In this document: positions 18,745-28,412 of the stretch, piece by piece
Layout: every line of letters begins with the position of its first letter
Numbering within the stretch: the first letter of the stretch is position 1
Source: Burkholderia pyrrocinia
Lineage (GTDB): Bacteria > Pseudomonadota > Gammaproteobacteria > Burkholderiales > Burkholderiaceae
Direction of reading: 5' to 3'
Length of the DNA stretch: 64,000 nucleotides
Assembly (NCBI RefSeq): GCF_018417535.1
Contig: NZ_CP070977.1
Span: forward strand, 2,852,001-2,916,000
Made by a program: the position numbers and the translations under genes
The notes under the pieces: generated by a model
The model's database searches: none
Told to the model about the DNA's origin: nothing
Seen by the model: only the letters and a program-made list of their open reading frames with translations

Positions 18745-19950
18745 TTGCCCGATCACAATCTGGACAAACTGAAAATCGACCGGCGTCCGATCGCACCGGC
18801 GCCACGCCGGCGCCGGTGGGTCCGCTATGCGGTCGCCGCCGCACTCGCCGTCGTCGCGATCGTCGCCGGCGTCGCGCTCACGGGCCGGCCGACGGTCGAA
18901 ACCACGTCCGTCACGTCCGCGTACCCGTACCAGAACGACACGCAACTCAATGCGACCGGCTACGTCGTGCCGCAGCGCAAGGCCGCGGTCGCGTCGAAGG
19001 GCCAGGGGCGCGTCGAATGGCTCGGCGTGCTCGAAGGCACGCGCGTGAAGAAGGACGAGATCATCGCGCGCCTCGAAAGCCGTGACGTCGAGGCGTCGCG
19101 GGCACAGGCGCTGGCGCAGGCGAAGGTCGCCCGTGCGAACCTCGGCGTGCAGCAGGCCGAGCTGAAGGACGCCGAAATCGCGTTGCGCCGCACTGCGGCG
19201 CTCGCGCCGAGGGGCGCCGTGCCGGCCGCGCAGCTCGACATCGATACGGCCCGCGTGAACAAGGCGCGTGCGTCGCTCAGCAGCGGCGAGGCCACGATCG
19301 TGTCCGCCGACGCCAACGCGCAGGCCGCGCAGGTCGCAGTCGACCAGACGGTGATCCGCGCGCCGTTCGACGGGATCGTGCTCGCGAAGCACGCGAACGT
19401 CGGCGACAACATCACACCGTTCTCGTCCGCGTCGGACAGCAAGGGCGCGGTCGTGACGATCGCCGACATGGACACGCTCGAGGTCGAAGCCGACGTCGCC
19501 GAATCGAACATCGCGAAAATCCGCGCCGAGCAGCCCTGCGAGATCCTGCTCGACGCGCTGCCCGACCTGCGCTTCGCGGGCCGCGTGTCGCGCATCGTGC
19601 CGACCGTCGACCGCTCGAAGGCCACCGTGCTCGTGAAGGTGCGCTTCGTCGACCGCGACGACCGCGCGCTGCCCGACATGAGCGCGAAGATCGCGTTTCT
19701 GTCGAAGCCCGTGTCGGCGCAGGACCGGCAGCCCGTGACGGCCGTACAGGCAAGCGCGGTCGTCGAGCGCGACGGCCGGCCGGTCGTGTTCGTCGTGAAG
19801 GACGACACCGTGCACGCGGCGGCCGTCACGGCCGGCATGCGGATCGGCGAGCTCGTCGCGATCCGCGGCGTGAAACCCGGCGACACGATCGTGCTCGCGC
19901 CGGGCGCGAAGCTGAAGGACGGCGCGAAAGTGACCGTCGCGAAGAAGTAG
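18745..19950 (+). CDS. Periplasmic adaptor (HlyD/MacA-like) of an ABC exporter
   Basis: This protein of about 401 residues has one N-terminal membrane anchor (RYAVAAALAVVAIVAGVAL). It then has the split biotinyl-lipoyl domain (GYVVPQRKAAVASKGQGRVEWLGVLEGTRVKKDEIIARL ... VIRAPFDGIVLAKHANVGD) with a helical hairpin between. Beta-barrel and membrane-proximal parts follow. It would bridge the inner-membrane ABC unit to an outer-membrane channel. I propose the TTG at 18745, with GAGG about eight bases upstream, because homology begins there; an ATG at 18517 is possible but adds arginine-rich sequence. It is first in a four-gene operon. Confidence 0.88.
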   Translation: MPDHNLDKLKIDRRPIAPAPRRRRWVRYAVAAALAVVAIVAGVALTGRPTVETTSVTSAYPYQNDTQLNATGYVVPQRKAAVASKGQGRVEWLGVLEGTRVKKDEIIARLESRDVEASRAQALAQAKVARANLGVQQAELKDAEIALRRTAALAPRGAVPAAQLDIDTARVNKARASLSSGEATIVSADANAQAAQVAVDQTVIRAPFDGIVLAKHANVGDNITPFSSASDSKGAVVTIADMDTLEVEADVAESNIAKIRAEQPCEILLDALPDLRFAGRVSRIVPTVDRSKATVLVKVRFVDRDDRALPDMSAKIAFLSKPVSAQDRQPVTAVQASAVVERDGRPVVFVVKDDTVHAAAVTAGMRIGELVAIRGVKPGDTIVLAPGAKLKDGAKVTVAKK

Positions 19951-19958
19951 CCGCCAGC

Positions 19959-20657
19959 GTGAACGACGCGCCGCCGCCCCTCGTCGAGATCAGCCACGTC
20001 GCGAAGTCGTACCGGCGCGGCAACCAGATCGTGCCCGTGCTGACCGACATCACGCTCGACATCGGCGAAGGCGACTTCGTCGCGCTGATGGGGCCGTCGG
20101 GTTCCGGCAAGAGCACGCTGCTGAACCTGGTGGCCGGCATCGACCGGCCCGACAGCGGCGAGCTGCACGTGGGCGGCCTCGATATCTCGCAGCTCGCGGA
20201 GGCGCAACTGGCCGAATGGCGCGCGGCGAACGTCGGCTTCATCTTCCAGTTCTACAACCTGATGCCCGTGCTCACCGCGTTCGAGAACGTCGAGCTGCCG
20301 CTGATGCTCACGCACCTGTCGCGCCGCGAGCGGCGCGAGCGCGTCGAGCTGGTGCTCGACATGGTGAACCTCGGCGACCGGACCAGCCACTACCCGTCCG
20401 AGCTGTCGGGCGGCCAGCAGCAGCGTGTCGCGATCGCTCGCGCGCTGATCACCGATCCCGTGCTGATCGTCGCCGACGAGCCGACCGGCGACCTCGACCG
20501 CGCGTCGGCCACCGACGTGCTCGCGATGCTGCAGCGGATGAACGCCGAGCTCGGCAAGACGATCATCATGGTGACCCACGACGCGCATGCGGCCGGCGCC
20601 GCGCGGTCGCTCGTGCATCTGGAAAAAGGGGAGCTGATCGATGGGCACGCCGGCTGA
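19959..20657 (+). CDS. ABC transporter ATP-binding protein (MacB/LolD type)
   Basis: This 232-residue ATPase is complete: Walker A GPSGSGKST, Q-loop FIFQFYNLMPVLTAFENVELP, signature LSGGQQQRVAIARAL, Walker B VLIVADEPTGDLD and H-loop VTHDAHAA. The FQFYNLMPVLTA and GDLD motifs are typical of ATPases that partner FtsX/MacB-type permeases. It starts with GTG eight bases after the adaptor stop and is followed closely by two permeases. Confidence 0.95.
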   Translation: MNDAPPPLVEISHVAKSYRRGNQIVPVLTDITLDIGEGDFVALMGPSGSGKSTLLNLVAGIDRPDSGELHVGGLDISQLAEAQLAEWRAANVGFIFQFYNLMPVLTAFENVELPLMLTHLSRRERRERVELVLDMVNLGDRTSHYPSELSGGQQQRVAIARALITDPVLIVADEPTGDLDRASATDVLAMLQRMNAELGKTIIMVTHDAHAAGAARSLVHLEKGELIDGHAG

Positions 20658-20678
20658 CCGGCTGCGGGAGCGCGCGCG

Positions 20679-21833
20679 ATGTACGTGCTGAAACTGATCG
20701 CGCGCAACACGCTGCGGCACCGGCTGCGCACGCTGCTGACCGTGCTCGGGCTCACGATCGCGGTGCTGGCGTTCGGGCTGCTGCACACGGTCGTCGACGC
20801 GTGGTACGCGGGCGCGGCCGCCGCGTCCAGCGGACGGCTCGTCACGCGCAATGCGATCTCGCTGGTGTTTCCGCTGCCCGTCAGCTACGAGAACCGGATA
20901 CGCGGCGTCGAAGGCGTGACGGCCGTGGTCCGCTCGAACTGGTTCGGCGGCATCTACCGCGACCCGAAGAACTTCTTCGCGAGTTTCGCGGTGTCGGAGA
21001 ACTATCTCGACCTGTATCCGGAATTCATCCTGCCCGCGCAGCAGCGCGCCGACTATGACCGCGACCGCCGCGGCTGCCTGGTCGGACGCCAGCTCGCGAC
21101 GCAGTTCGGCTTCAAGATCGGCGACGTGATCCCGCTCAAGGGCACGATCTATCCCGGCACGTGGGACTTCGTCGTGCGCGGGATCCTCGACGGCCGCGAC
21201 GATTCGACGATCACGCGCCAGCTGGTGTTCCACTGGGACTACCTGAACGAGACGGTGCGCCAGCGCACGCCGAAGCAGGCCGACCAGGTCGGCGTATTCG
21301 TGCTCGGCGTCGCGAATCCCGACGACGGCGCGACGATCGCGCGCAACGTCGACGCGGTGTTCAAGAACTCGCTCGCGGAGACGCTGACCGAGACCGAGCA
21401 GGCGTTCCAGCTCGGCTTCGTCGCGATGTCGAACCAGATCATCGCGGCGATCCGCCTGGTGTCGTACGTGGTGATCCTGATCATCATGGCCGTGATGGCC
21501 AACGCGATGGCGATGAGCGCCCGCGAACGTACGGCCGAATACGCGACGCTGAAGGCGCTCGGCTTCGGCCCCGGTTTTCTCGCGCTGATCGTATTCGGCG
21601 AATCGGTCGTGATCGCGGTGGCCGGCGGCGGGCTCGGGATACTCGCGACGCCGCCCGCCGCGAGCCTGTTCAAGCAGGCGGCCGGCGGCATCTTCCCGGT
21701 ATTCAGGGTGTCGACCGAGACGGTCGTGCTGCAGGCCGCGTGCTCGGTCGCGGTTGGCGTCGCGGCGGCGATCGTGCCGGCGTGGCAGGCGGCGCGCGTG
21801 CGCGTCGTCGAAGGCCTGCGGGCGATCGGGTAG
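20679..21833 (+). CDS. ABC transporter permease, FtsX/MacB type (first)
   Basis: This 384-residue inner-membrane protein has an N-terminal helix (LRTLLTVLGLTIAVLAFGLLHTVV), a large periplasmic domain (about residues 50-260) and three C-terminal helices, the FtsX layout. The conserved cytoplasmic coupling segment RERTAEYATLKALGFGPGFL is present. With the next gene it would form a heterodimer. Residues RNTLRHRLRT near the start form the usual elbow helix. Confidence 0.9.
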   Translation: MYVLKLIARNTLRHRLRTLLTVLGLTIAVLAFGLLHTVVDAWYAGAAAASSGRLVTRNAISLVFPLPVSYENRIRGVEGVTAVVRSNWFGGIYRDPKNFFASFAVSENYLDLYPEFILPAQQRADYDRDRRGCLVGRQLATQFGFKIGDVIPLKGTIYPGTWDFVVRGILDGRDDSTITRQLVFHWDYLNETVRQRTPKQADQVGVFVLGVANPDDGATIARNVDAVFKNSLAETLTETEQAFQLGFVAMSNQIIAAIRLVSYVVILIIMAVMANAMAMSARERTAEYATLKALGFGPGFLALIVFGESVVIAVAGGGLGILATPPAASLFKQAAGGIFPVFRVSTETVVLQAACSVAVGVAAAIVPAWQAARVRVVEGLRAIG

Positions 21834-21837
21834 AAGC

Positions 21838-23004
21838 ATGGCGATCCCGCTCACCTACATCGCGCGCAACCTGTGGACCCGGCGGCTCACCACCGCGCTC
21901 ACCGCGGGCGGGATGGCGCTCGTGATCTTCGTGTTCGCGACGGTCCAGATGCTCGACGCGGGGCTCACGCAGACGCTCGTGTCGACCGGCGAACCCGACA
22001 ACGCCGTGGTGATCCGCAAGGGCGCCGAAACCGAGATCCAGAGTTCGATCGACCACCAGCAGGCCAACGCGCTCGAGATGCACCCGGCCGTCGCGCTCGG
22101 CCGCGACGGCCGGCCGCTCGTGTCGAAGGAAGCGGTCGTGCTGATCTCGCTCGTGAAGACGTCGAGCGGCAAGCCGTCGAACGTCGTGATCCGCGGCGTG
22201 TCGCCGTCCGGCCTCGCGCTGCGCCCGCACGTGAAGCTGGTGGCCGGCCGCATGTTCGTGCCCGGCTCGTCGGAAATCATCGTCGGCAGCGCGATCGCGA
22301 AAGGCTTCAGCGGTACGCAGCTCGGCGACAGCCTGCATTTCGCGCAGCGCGACTGGACCATCGTCGGCATCTTCGACGCGGGCGGCAGCGGCTTCGATTC
22401 GGAAATCTGGGGCGACGTCGACCAGCTGATGCAGTCGTTCCGGCGCACGAGCTATTCGTCGATGGTGCTGCGCATCCCGGACGCCGACGGCTTCGCGCGC
22501 TTCAAGGCCGACATCGACGTCGACCCGCGGCTGACCGACGAGGCGAAACGCGAGCAGACCTTCTACGGCGACCAGTCGAAGGCGCTGTCGACGTTCATCA
22601 ACATCCTCGGCATCACGCTGTCGACGATCTTCTCGATCGCCGCGATGATCGGCGCGATGATCACGATGTATGCGTCGGTCGCGAACCGCGTCGCCGAGAT
22701 CGGCACGCTGCGCGCGCTCGGCTTCAAGCGCATGAACGTGCTCGCCGCGTTCCTGCTGGAAGCGCTGCTGCTCGGCTTCGTCGGCGGCGTCGCGGGGCTC
22801 GCGTGTGCGTCGCTGATGCAGTTCGCGTCGTTCTCGACGACCAACTTCCAGACCTTCTCGGACCTGTCGTTCCGTTTCGTGCTGACGCCCGCGATCGTCG
22901 TGAAGACGCTGCTGTTCTCGCTCGTGATGGGGCTCGTCGGCGGGTTCCTGCCGGCGATGCGCGCCGCGCGGCTGAAGATCGTCGACGCGCTGCGCGCGCA
23001 GTGA
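21838..23004 (+). CDS. ABC transporter permease, FtsX/MacB type (second)
   Basis: This 388-residue permease has the same layout as the previous one: N-terminal helix from RNLWTRRLTTALTAGGMALVI, a periplasmic domain, and a C-terminal three-helix block with VANRVAEIGTLRALGFKRMNVLAAFLLEALLLG. The ATG at 21838 lies four bases after the previous stop and is the last gene of the operon. An in-frame ATG at 21754 inside the preceding gene is rejected. The cargo is unknown; this gene set resembles macrolide, lipoprotein or peptide exporters. Confidence 0.9.
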   Translation: MAIPLTYIARNLWTRRLTTALTAGGMALVIFVFATVQMLDAGLTQTLVSTGEPDNAVVIRKGAETEIQSSIDHQQANALEMHPAVALGRDGRPLVSKEAVVLISLVKTSSGKPSNVVIRGVSPSGLALRPHVKLVAGRMFVPGSSEIIVGSAIAKGFSGTQLGDSLHFAQRDWTIVGIFDAGGSGFDSEIWGDVDQLMQSFRRTSYSSMVLRIPDADGFARFKADIDVDPRLTDEAKREQTFYGDQSKALSTFINILGITLSTIFSIAAMIGAMITMYASVANRVAEIGTLRALGFKRMNVLAAFLLEALLLGFVGGVAGLACASLMQFASFSTTNFQTFSDLSFRFVLTPAIVVKTLLFSLVMGLVGGFLPAMRAARLKIVDALRAQ

Positions 23005-23017
23005 CGCGCGCGGCCGC

Positions 23018-24349
23018 TCAGCGCTCGCGCGGCACCCACGCGCCGTGGAACCCGGCCGGCACGCGGCGCGGCAGGTGTACGGTCGCGACCGGCCCCGCAT
23101 CGATCGCGCGCGCATCGAGGATCACGACGTCGCTCGTATCCGTCGCCGCGCGGTACACCATCACCAGCAGCCAGCCGTCGTCCTCGTCGATGCCGCCCGG
23201 GCGCGGCACGAACACGGGCTCGCCGTTCTGGTCGCCTGCCGGCACCGCGTAGCGTGTCGTCGTGCCGCGCGCGTGGTCGAAGCGCATCACGCCGCGCATT
23301 TCCGCATTGTTCGGCTGTTCGGCCGCATACAAATAGCGGTAGCGCCGCCCCGTCCGGCTTTCGTTGATGCGCGGCAGCTCGATGCCGCCGTCGGCGAGCG
23401 GCCCTTCGTCGATCAGCCCGTGCGCCGTATCGATCACGTAGCGCCACAACTCGCCGACCGGGTTGTCGGCAAAGCGGCCCGTGCGCGCGTCGAGCCGCAG
23501 GTACCACGGATAGCGCACCGCATCGAGCACGATGCACGATTCGTCGCAGTCGTACGCGTTCACGACGTGCAGGATGAAGCACGGCTCGACGCCGAACCAG
23601 CGCACGTCGCCGCCGTGGCGCGCGATCACGCCGATGCGCGCCGCCCGGTCGTCGTGCCAGCGCAGCGGCATCCGGTGGCCCTGCTTCAGCATCGAGAAGT
23701 CGTAGCCGACGTTCAGGTCGAGCAGCAGGCTGCGGGTTGCCGTGATCGCGAGGTCGTGCATCATCGACGGCGCGGGCACCTCGATCGCGAGGTCGACGCG
23801 CTGCCCGCCCTGCGCGTCGACGACGCCGTAGCGCAGCCACGGCGCGCGCCAGTCCGCGCGAAACGCGATCAGTTCGCCCGTTTCCGGGTCGACCTTCGGA
23901 TGCGCGGTCATCCCGCCGTCGAAGCCCGCGTGCCGCGCCGACACGCCGAGCGAATCGAGCGCGGCGGTGATCGCGAACGGCGCGCCGCCCTCCGCCAGCG
24001 CGAGCAATTCGCCGGCGTGCCGCAGCACGTTCACGTTCGGATTGGTGTCGGGCAGATGCGGCGCCTGCGCCGGCGCATGCACGGCGGCCCAGCGGCGCGT
24101 GCGCGCCCAGCGGTTCCGGTAGCCGGCCGCGCGGCCGGCTTCGAACGCGATCGCGTGCAGCATCGCGGCCTCCGGCCACCACGACAGCACGTCGTTCCCT
24201 TCGAAGCGCCCGCCCGGCGGATTCGGGCCGTTGCGCAGCAGCGTGCCGTCGAGTTCGCGCGGGATGGCGCCGGTCACGCGCAGGTCGACGACGTCGACTT
24301 CATCGGCAACCGGCGCGATCGCGCCGCGGTTCAGGTCAAATGTGGTCAT
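23018..24349 (-). CDS. Carotenoid oxygenase (RPE65/lignostilbene dioxygenase) family protein
   Basis: This 443-residue non-haem iron dioxygenase cleaves double bonds in carotenoids or stilbene-type aromatics. GTLLRNGPNPPGGRFEGNDVLSWWPEAAMLHAI is the family N-terminal motif. Iron-ligand histidines are expected in DGGMTAHPKVDPETGEL, SMMHDLAIT, ILHVVNAYD and the C-terminal FHGAWVPRER, all visible. I start at the ATG at 24349 (MTTFDLNRGAIAPV). The ORF extends upstream, but that part does not match the family. It is 16 bases downstream of the DUF2239 gene and probably cotranscribed with it. Confidence 0.9.
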   Translation of the reverse strand: MTTFDLNRGAIAPVADEVDVVDLRVTGAIPRELDGTLLRNGPNPPGGRFEGNDVLSWWPEAAMLHAIAFEAGRAAGYRNRWARTRRWAAVHAPAQAPHLPDTNPNVNVLRHAGELLALAEGGAPFAITAALDSLGVSARHAGFDGGMTAHPKVDPETGELIAFRADWRAPWLRYGVVDAQGGQRVDLAIEVPAPSMMHDLAITATRSLLLDLNVGYDFSMLKQGHRMPLRWHDDRAARIGVIARHGGDVRWFGVEPCFILHVVNAYDCDESCIVLDAVRYPWYLRLDARTGRFADNPVGELWRYVIDTAHGLIDEGPLADGGIELPRINESRTGRRYRYLYAAEQPNNAEMRGVMRFDHARGTTTRYAVPAGDQNGEPVFVPRPGGIDEDDGWLLVMVYRAATDTSDVVILDARAIDAGPVATVHLPRRVPAGFHGAWVPRER

Positions 24350-24365
24350 CGCATCGAGCGTTCCG

Positions 24366-24989
24366 TCAGCAGTCTTCGGTGGACGGCGGCAGGTCGCCGC
24401 GCGCCAGCGCAAGTGCATGGTCGCGCACGTCGTCCGGCCAGCCGGCGATCAGCTCGGCCAGCCGTGCCGGGTCGTTCGCATACAGCGCCCGCGCGGCCTC
24501 TTCGAAACCGGGCAGGTCGCCCGCCATCGCCGACATGAAGTGGTACGCGCGCGCCTGCGCGTCGCGGCGTCGGTCGGCCGCAGCATGCGTGCGCCGCGCG
24601 TCCTCGACGAGCTTGCGCAGCGCGACCGACGCGCCGCCTGGCTGCGCGCAGAGCCATTCCCAGTGACGCGGCAGCAGCGTGACCTCGCGCGACACGACGC
24701 CAAGCTTCGGCCGGCCGCGGCCGCGCTGCTCGCCCGTGCCGGCCGGCTCGCCGGCGGCACCGGGCGCGTCGCCCGGCGGCGGTGCATAGCGCGCGCGGAT
24801 ATCGTCCGCCGTGCCGCGCAGGTCGAGGTCGATCGAGCGGCCCGTCGCGTCGTCGAAGATCAGGATCGTGCCGGACATTGCGTCGCCGGCTTGCCTGACC
24901 GCGAGCGCAACCGTCGCGAGCGGGCCCGACGCGAGTCGCCGATGGCCGTCGAAGGCCGTGTACGAAGGAAGAAGCGTGGAGGTTGTCAT
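24366..24989 (-). CDS. DUF2239 family protein
   Basis: This 207-residue protein matches the DUF2239 pattern: an N-terminal FDGHRRLASGPLATVALAV, a linker GRGRPKLGVVSREVTLLPRHWEWL and a helical C-terminal half with ARRTHAAADRRRDAQARAYHFM. The RGRPKLGVVSREVTLLPRHW segment looks like a DNA- or RNA-binding motif, but no function is established. A near-consensus promoter with two ACCCGGAT repeats lies just upstream, and the carotenoid-oxygenase gene follows. Confidence 0.85.
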   Translation of the reverse strand: MTTSTLLPSYTAFDGHRRLASGPLATVALAVRQAGDAMSGTILIFDDATGRSIDLDLRGTADDIRARYAPPPGDAPGAAGEPAGTGEQRGRGRPKLGVVSREVTLLPRHWEWLCAQPGGASVALRKLVEDARRTHAAADRRRDAQARAYHFMSAMAGDLPGFEEAARALYANDPARLAELIAGWPDDVRDHALALARGDLPPSTEDC

Positions 24990-25025
24990 CGTGGTCGCCC
25001 GCAGGCAGGAATCGGAATGGCGTTA

Positions 25026-25067
25026 TTTTTATCCGGGTATAAATAGGCTGTCAATATCATCCGGGTA
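25026..25067 (-). promoter_or_regulatory. Sigma-70-like promoter with direct-repeat operator for the DUF2239 gene
   Basis: On the minus strand TTGACA (25049-25054) and TAAAAA (25026-25031) are 17 bases apart. The plus-strand word ATCCGGGTA occurs twice, at 25031-25039 (overlapping spacer and -10) and at 25059-25067 (upstream of -35), 28 bases start to start, in the same orientation. This looks like a repressor-controlled promoter. Confidence 0.7.
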
Positions 25068-25111
25068 AAAATATGGCCACCGCCCGCCCTTTGGGCGACC
25101 GCATTGCGCGG

Positions 25112-25843
25112 TCAGATCGTCCGGGCCGGAATCGCCAGGCCACGCGCGCTTGCGAGTACGTCGTCGAGCGTGACATGTCCTTCGAACGCCGACGACGCCG
25201 GCAGCGGCAGGTTTTCCTCGACTGCATGCGCGAAGTGCACGCCTGCGTCGTCGGCGAGCCGCGCACGCAGCGCGGCGATGCGCGGGAACGCATCGTGCTC
25301 GAACACCGCGTGATAGTCAGCCCAGCGGGCGATCCCGGCGAAGTACGCGTCGGCCAGCGTGCGCCGCGCGCCCAGCAGCCATGGGCCCTCGCCTCGCGCG
25401 AGCAGCGCTTCGAGATGCCGGTGCGCCTTCAGCACCTTGCCGCGACCGTATGCCTGCAAGGCCGCTTTCTCGGCGCCTTCGCTGCCGTGTTCGTACACAT
25501 GCCAGAGCGCACCGAACGCGCTGAAGAACGTCGTGTTCAACCAGGCCAGCATCCGGTTCAGCCGGTCGAAATCCGTGCTGCCCTGGCGGAACGCGAGGCC
25601 GCTGTCGAGCGCTAGCGCGCCGACGTGGCCCAGGATCGCGAGGCTTTCGGTCAGCACGTCGCCGTTCGCGGTCACGAACGCCGGCGTCTCGGCGGCGGGA
25701 TTCAGCACGAGGAACGCGTCGCTCGTCACAAGGCCCGGCATCGTGATGCGCGACAGCCGGTACGGGTGGCCGGCCCATTCGAGCGCGACGATCGAGCCGA
25801 ACGAGCAGCCGGCGGGAATGCCGTAGAGAAGGATCGGGGACAT
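25112..25843 (-). CDS. Glutathione S-transferase family protein
   Basis: This 243-residue protein has an N-terminal thioredoxin-like domain ILLYGIPAGCSFGSIVALEWAGHPYRL with PGCS-type active residues (PAGCSFGS) and NPAAETPAFVTANGDVLTESLAIL, the glutathione-binding ES motif. An all-helical C-terminal domain includes PWLLGARRTLADAYFAGIARW. It probably detoxifies electrophiles. It is divergent from a LysR regulator by 106 bases, suggesting control by it. Confidence 0.9.
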   Translation of the reverse strand: MSPILLYGIPAGCSFGSIVALEWAGHPYRLSRITMPGLVTSDAFLVLNPAAETPAFVTANGDVLTESLAILGHVGALALDSGLAFRQGSTDFDRLNRMLAWLNTTFFSAFGALWHVYEHGSEGAEKAALQAYGRGKVLKAHRHLEALLARGEGPWLLGARRTLADAYFAGIARWADYHAVFEHDAFPRIAALRARLADDAGVHFAHAVEENLPLPASSAFEGHVTLDDVLASARGLAIPARTI

Positions 25844-25949
25844 CGGGGTATTCCGCAGAAGTTGAACGAGCGGTCATGCTCCCACGGCGAACGATGACGC
25901 AGTAGCCACTAGAATCGAAACCTGTCGTTTCTTCTGGTGGACGCTGACA

Positions 25950-26870
25950 GTGAATCTGAACGATCTCTATCTGTTCGTGCAAGCGGTCGACGCAGGCAGC
26001 ATGTCGGCGGCAGCGCGCCGGCTCGACCTGCCGAAATCGACGGTGAGCAAGCGCGTTGCCGAGCTCGAGCGCACGCTCGGCGCGCGGCTGGTGCATCGCA
26101 CGTCGCGCAGTTTCCGGCTGACGCCGGTGGGCGCCGAATTCTTCGAGCATGCGCGCGCGGCCGTGATCGAGGCCGAAAGCGCGCGCGACGCGGTACTGCG
26201 GCAGGCCGCCGAACCGGCCGGCATCGTGCGGATCACGAGTTCGGTGCCGGTGGCGCAGCACATCCTCGCGCCCTGCCTGCCGGCGCTGGCCATCGCGCAC
26301 CCGAAGCTGCTGCTGCAGATTCATGCGAGCGACCGCCTCGTCGACATCGCGCAGGAAGGCTTCGACATCGCGGTGCGCAGCCATTTCGCCCCGCTCCCCG
26401 ATTCCGCGCTCGTGCAACGGCCGCTCGCGACGTCGCCGATCATCGTCGTTGCATCGCCGGGCTATCTCGCGCGTGCCGGCGCACCGGACGAGCCGGCCGA
26501 CCTCGCACGGCACGACGGGCTCCACCCGGGCCAGCAGGCGTGGCGGCTGCAGCGCGGCGGCGACACCGTCGACGTGGCGCCGCGCATCCGCCTGCAGGCC
26601 GACGAATCGACGCTGCTGCTGCAGGCTGCGATGGCCGGTCTCGGCATGGCCTGCCTGCCCGACTGGATCGCGGGCGATGCACTTGCGTCCGGCGCGCTCG
26701 CGCGCGTGCTGCCCGGCTGGCGGGCGGGCACCGTCACGACGACGCTGCTGATGCCGCACCGGCGCGGCCAGTTGCCCGGCGTGCGCGCCGCCGTCGAGTT
26801 TCTCGCGCGCCACGTGGAGCGCCATCATGGCGCCGGGGTGGACGGCATGCGCGCCGGGGCGTTCGACTGA
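25950..26870 (+). CDS. LysR-family transcriptional regulator
   Basis: This 306-residue regulator starts with GTG (MNLNDLYLFVQAVDAGSMSAAARRLDLPKSTVSKRVAELERTLGARLVHRTSR), the winged HTH of LysR proteins. The co-inducer domain has GIVRITSSVPVAQHILAPCLP and AAMAGLGMACLPDWIA. It belongs to the CrgA/AaeR-like subgroup. It is divergent from the GST gene, the usual arrangement for its target. Its stop codon lies inside the palindrome at 26867-26905. Confidence 0.92.
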   Translation: MNLNDLYLFVQAVDAGSMSAAARRLDLPKSTVSKRVAELERTLGARLVHRTSRSFRLTPVGAEFFEHARAAVIEAESARDAVLRQAAEPAGIVRITSSVPVAQHILAPCLPALAIAHPKLLLQIHASDRLVDIAQEGFDIAVRSHFAPLPDSALVQRPLATSPIIVVASPGYLARAGAPDEPADLARHDGLHPGQQAWRLQRGGDTVDVAPRIRLQADESTLLLQAAMAGLGMACLPDWIAGDALASGALARVLPGWRAGTVTTTLLMPHRRGQLPGVRAAVEFLARHVERHHGAGVDGMRAGAFD

Positions 26871-26905
26871 CTTGATCGATTCAAATGCTGAATCGATCAA
26901 GTCAG
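26867..26905. repeat. Perfect 17-bp inverted repeat overlapping the LysR stop codon
   Basis: CTGACTTGATCGATTCA (26867-26883) is followed after AATGC by its exact reverse complement (26889-26905). The left arm contains the TGA stop of the LysR gene. No T tract follows, so it is not a classical terminator. It lies about 170 bases before the glucarate transporter gene. Confidence 0.9.
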
Positions 26906-27071
26906 TAATTGGCATGAAAGCGCAGATATCGACATGACAGAATGGCCCGGACGCCCTGCCTGCATCGGCGTCCGGCGCCCGGCCTCCGGCCGGCCGAACC
27001 TGCACAAATAACGCGCGCACCCGACGCGCCTGCCGCACGACGGCACCTTCCGCCTTTCGGAGGAGACAGTC

Positions 27072-28412
27072 ATGAATCCGCTTCAAGCGCTGCCGGCGTC
27101 TGCGTCGGCAACGGTCCGGCGCACACGCGTGCGCTGGCTCGTGCTGGCCGTCCTGTTCGCGGTCACGACGATCAACTACGCGGATCGCGCGGCGATCGCG
27201 ATCGCGGGCCCGAGCCTCGCCCGCGCGCTGCACCTGAGCCACGTGCAGATCGGCTTCATCTTCTCCGCGTTCGGCTGGTCGTACGTGGTCGCGCAACTGC
27301 CGGGCGGCTGGCTGCTCGACCGCTACGGGTCGCGCATCGTCTATGCGTTCAGCATTTTCTTCTGGTCGCTGTTCACGCTGTTGCAGGGTGGAATCGGCTT
27401 CTTCGGCGGCGCGGCCGCGTTCGCGTTGCTGTTCGGGCTGCGCTTCCTGGTCGGCGCGGCCGAGGCGCCGTCGTTCCCGGCCAACAGCCGGATCGTGTCC
27501 GCGTGGTTCCCGGCTGCCGAGCGCGGCACCGCGTCGGCGATCTTCAACGCCGCGCAGTACGCGGCGACCGTCGTGTTCGCGCCGCTGATGGGCTGGCTCG
27601 TGCATGCGTTCGGCTGGCAGTCGGTGTTCGCAGTGATGGGCGTGCTCGGGTTCGCGTTCGTCGCGGTGTGGAACCGCACGATGTACGACCCGAAGGACCA
27701 TCCGAGCATCAACCGCGCGGAACTCGACTACCTCGCCGAAGGCGGCGCGCTCGTCAACATCGACCAGGCGACGGGCGCGCACGGCGGCGGCCCGTCGATG
27801 CGTCACGTGAAGGCGCTGCTGAAGAGCCGGATGCTGATCGGCGTGTACGTCGCGCAGTACTGCATCAACGCGCTCACCTATTTCTTCATCACGTGGTTTC
27901 CCGTCTATCTCGTGCAGGCGCGCGGGATGTCGATCCTCAATGCGGGGCTCGTCGCGTCGATCCCGGCCGTGTGCGGGTTCCTCGGCGGGATTCTCGGCGG
28001 CGTCGTGTCCGACGCGCTGCTCAAGCAGGGCCGGTCGCTGTCGGTCGCGCGCAAGGTGCCGATCGTGTTCGGCATGCTGCTGTCGATGTCGATGATCGTC
28101 TGCAACTACACCGATTCGCACGTGCTCGTCGTGCTGTTCATGGCGCTGTCGTTCTTCGGCAAGGGGCTCGGCGCGCTCGGCTGGGCCGTCAACGCGGACA
28201 CCGCGCCGCGCCAGATCGCGGGGCTCAGCGGCGCGCTGCTCAACACGTGCGGCAATCTGTCGAGCATCACGACCCCGATCGCGATCGGCTACATCGTCGA
28301 CCGCAGCGGCTCGTTCAACGGCGCGCTCGTCTATGTCGTCGCGCACGCGCTCGTCGCCGTGATCTGCTACCTGTTCGTCGTCGGCGAGATCCGCCGCGTC
28401 GAGCTTCATTGA
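27072..28412 (+). CDS. gudP: Glucarate/galactarate-type MFS transporter
   Basis: This 446-residue MFS permease of the anion:cation symporter group opens with [25 protein letters not shown], followed by [25 protein letters not shown], the loop 2-3 signature. Twelve hydrophobic helices are visible. It probably imports D-glucarate or galactarate with protons. The pairing with glucarate dehydratase directly downstream supports the assignment. GGAGGAGACAG provides a strong ribosome site. Confidence 0.85.
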   Translation: MNPLQALPASASATVRRTRVRWLVLAVLFAVTTINYADRAAIAIAGPSLARALHLSHVQIGFIFSAFGWSYVVAQLPGGWLLDRYGSRIVYAFSIFFWSLFTLLQGGIGFFGGAAAFALLFGLRFLVGAAEAPSFPANSRIVSAWFPAAERGTASAIFNAAQYAATVVFAPLMGWLVHAFGWQSVFAVMGVLGFAFVAVWNRTMYDPKDHPSINRAELDYLAEGGALVNIDQATGAHGGGPSMRHVKALLKSRMLIGVYVAQYCINALTYFFITWFPVYLVQARGMSILNAGLVASIPAVCGFLGGILGGVVSDALLKQGRSLSVARKVPIVFGMLLSMSMIVCNYTDSHVLVVLFMALSFFGKGLGALGWAVNADTAPRQIAGLSGALLNTCGNLSSITTPIAIGYIVDRSGSFNGALVYVVAHALVAVICYLFVVGEIRRVELH

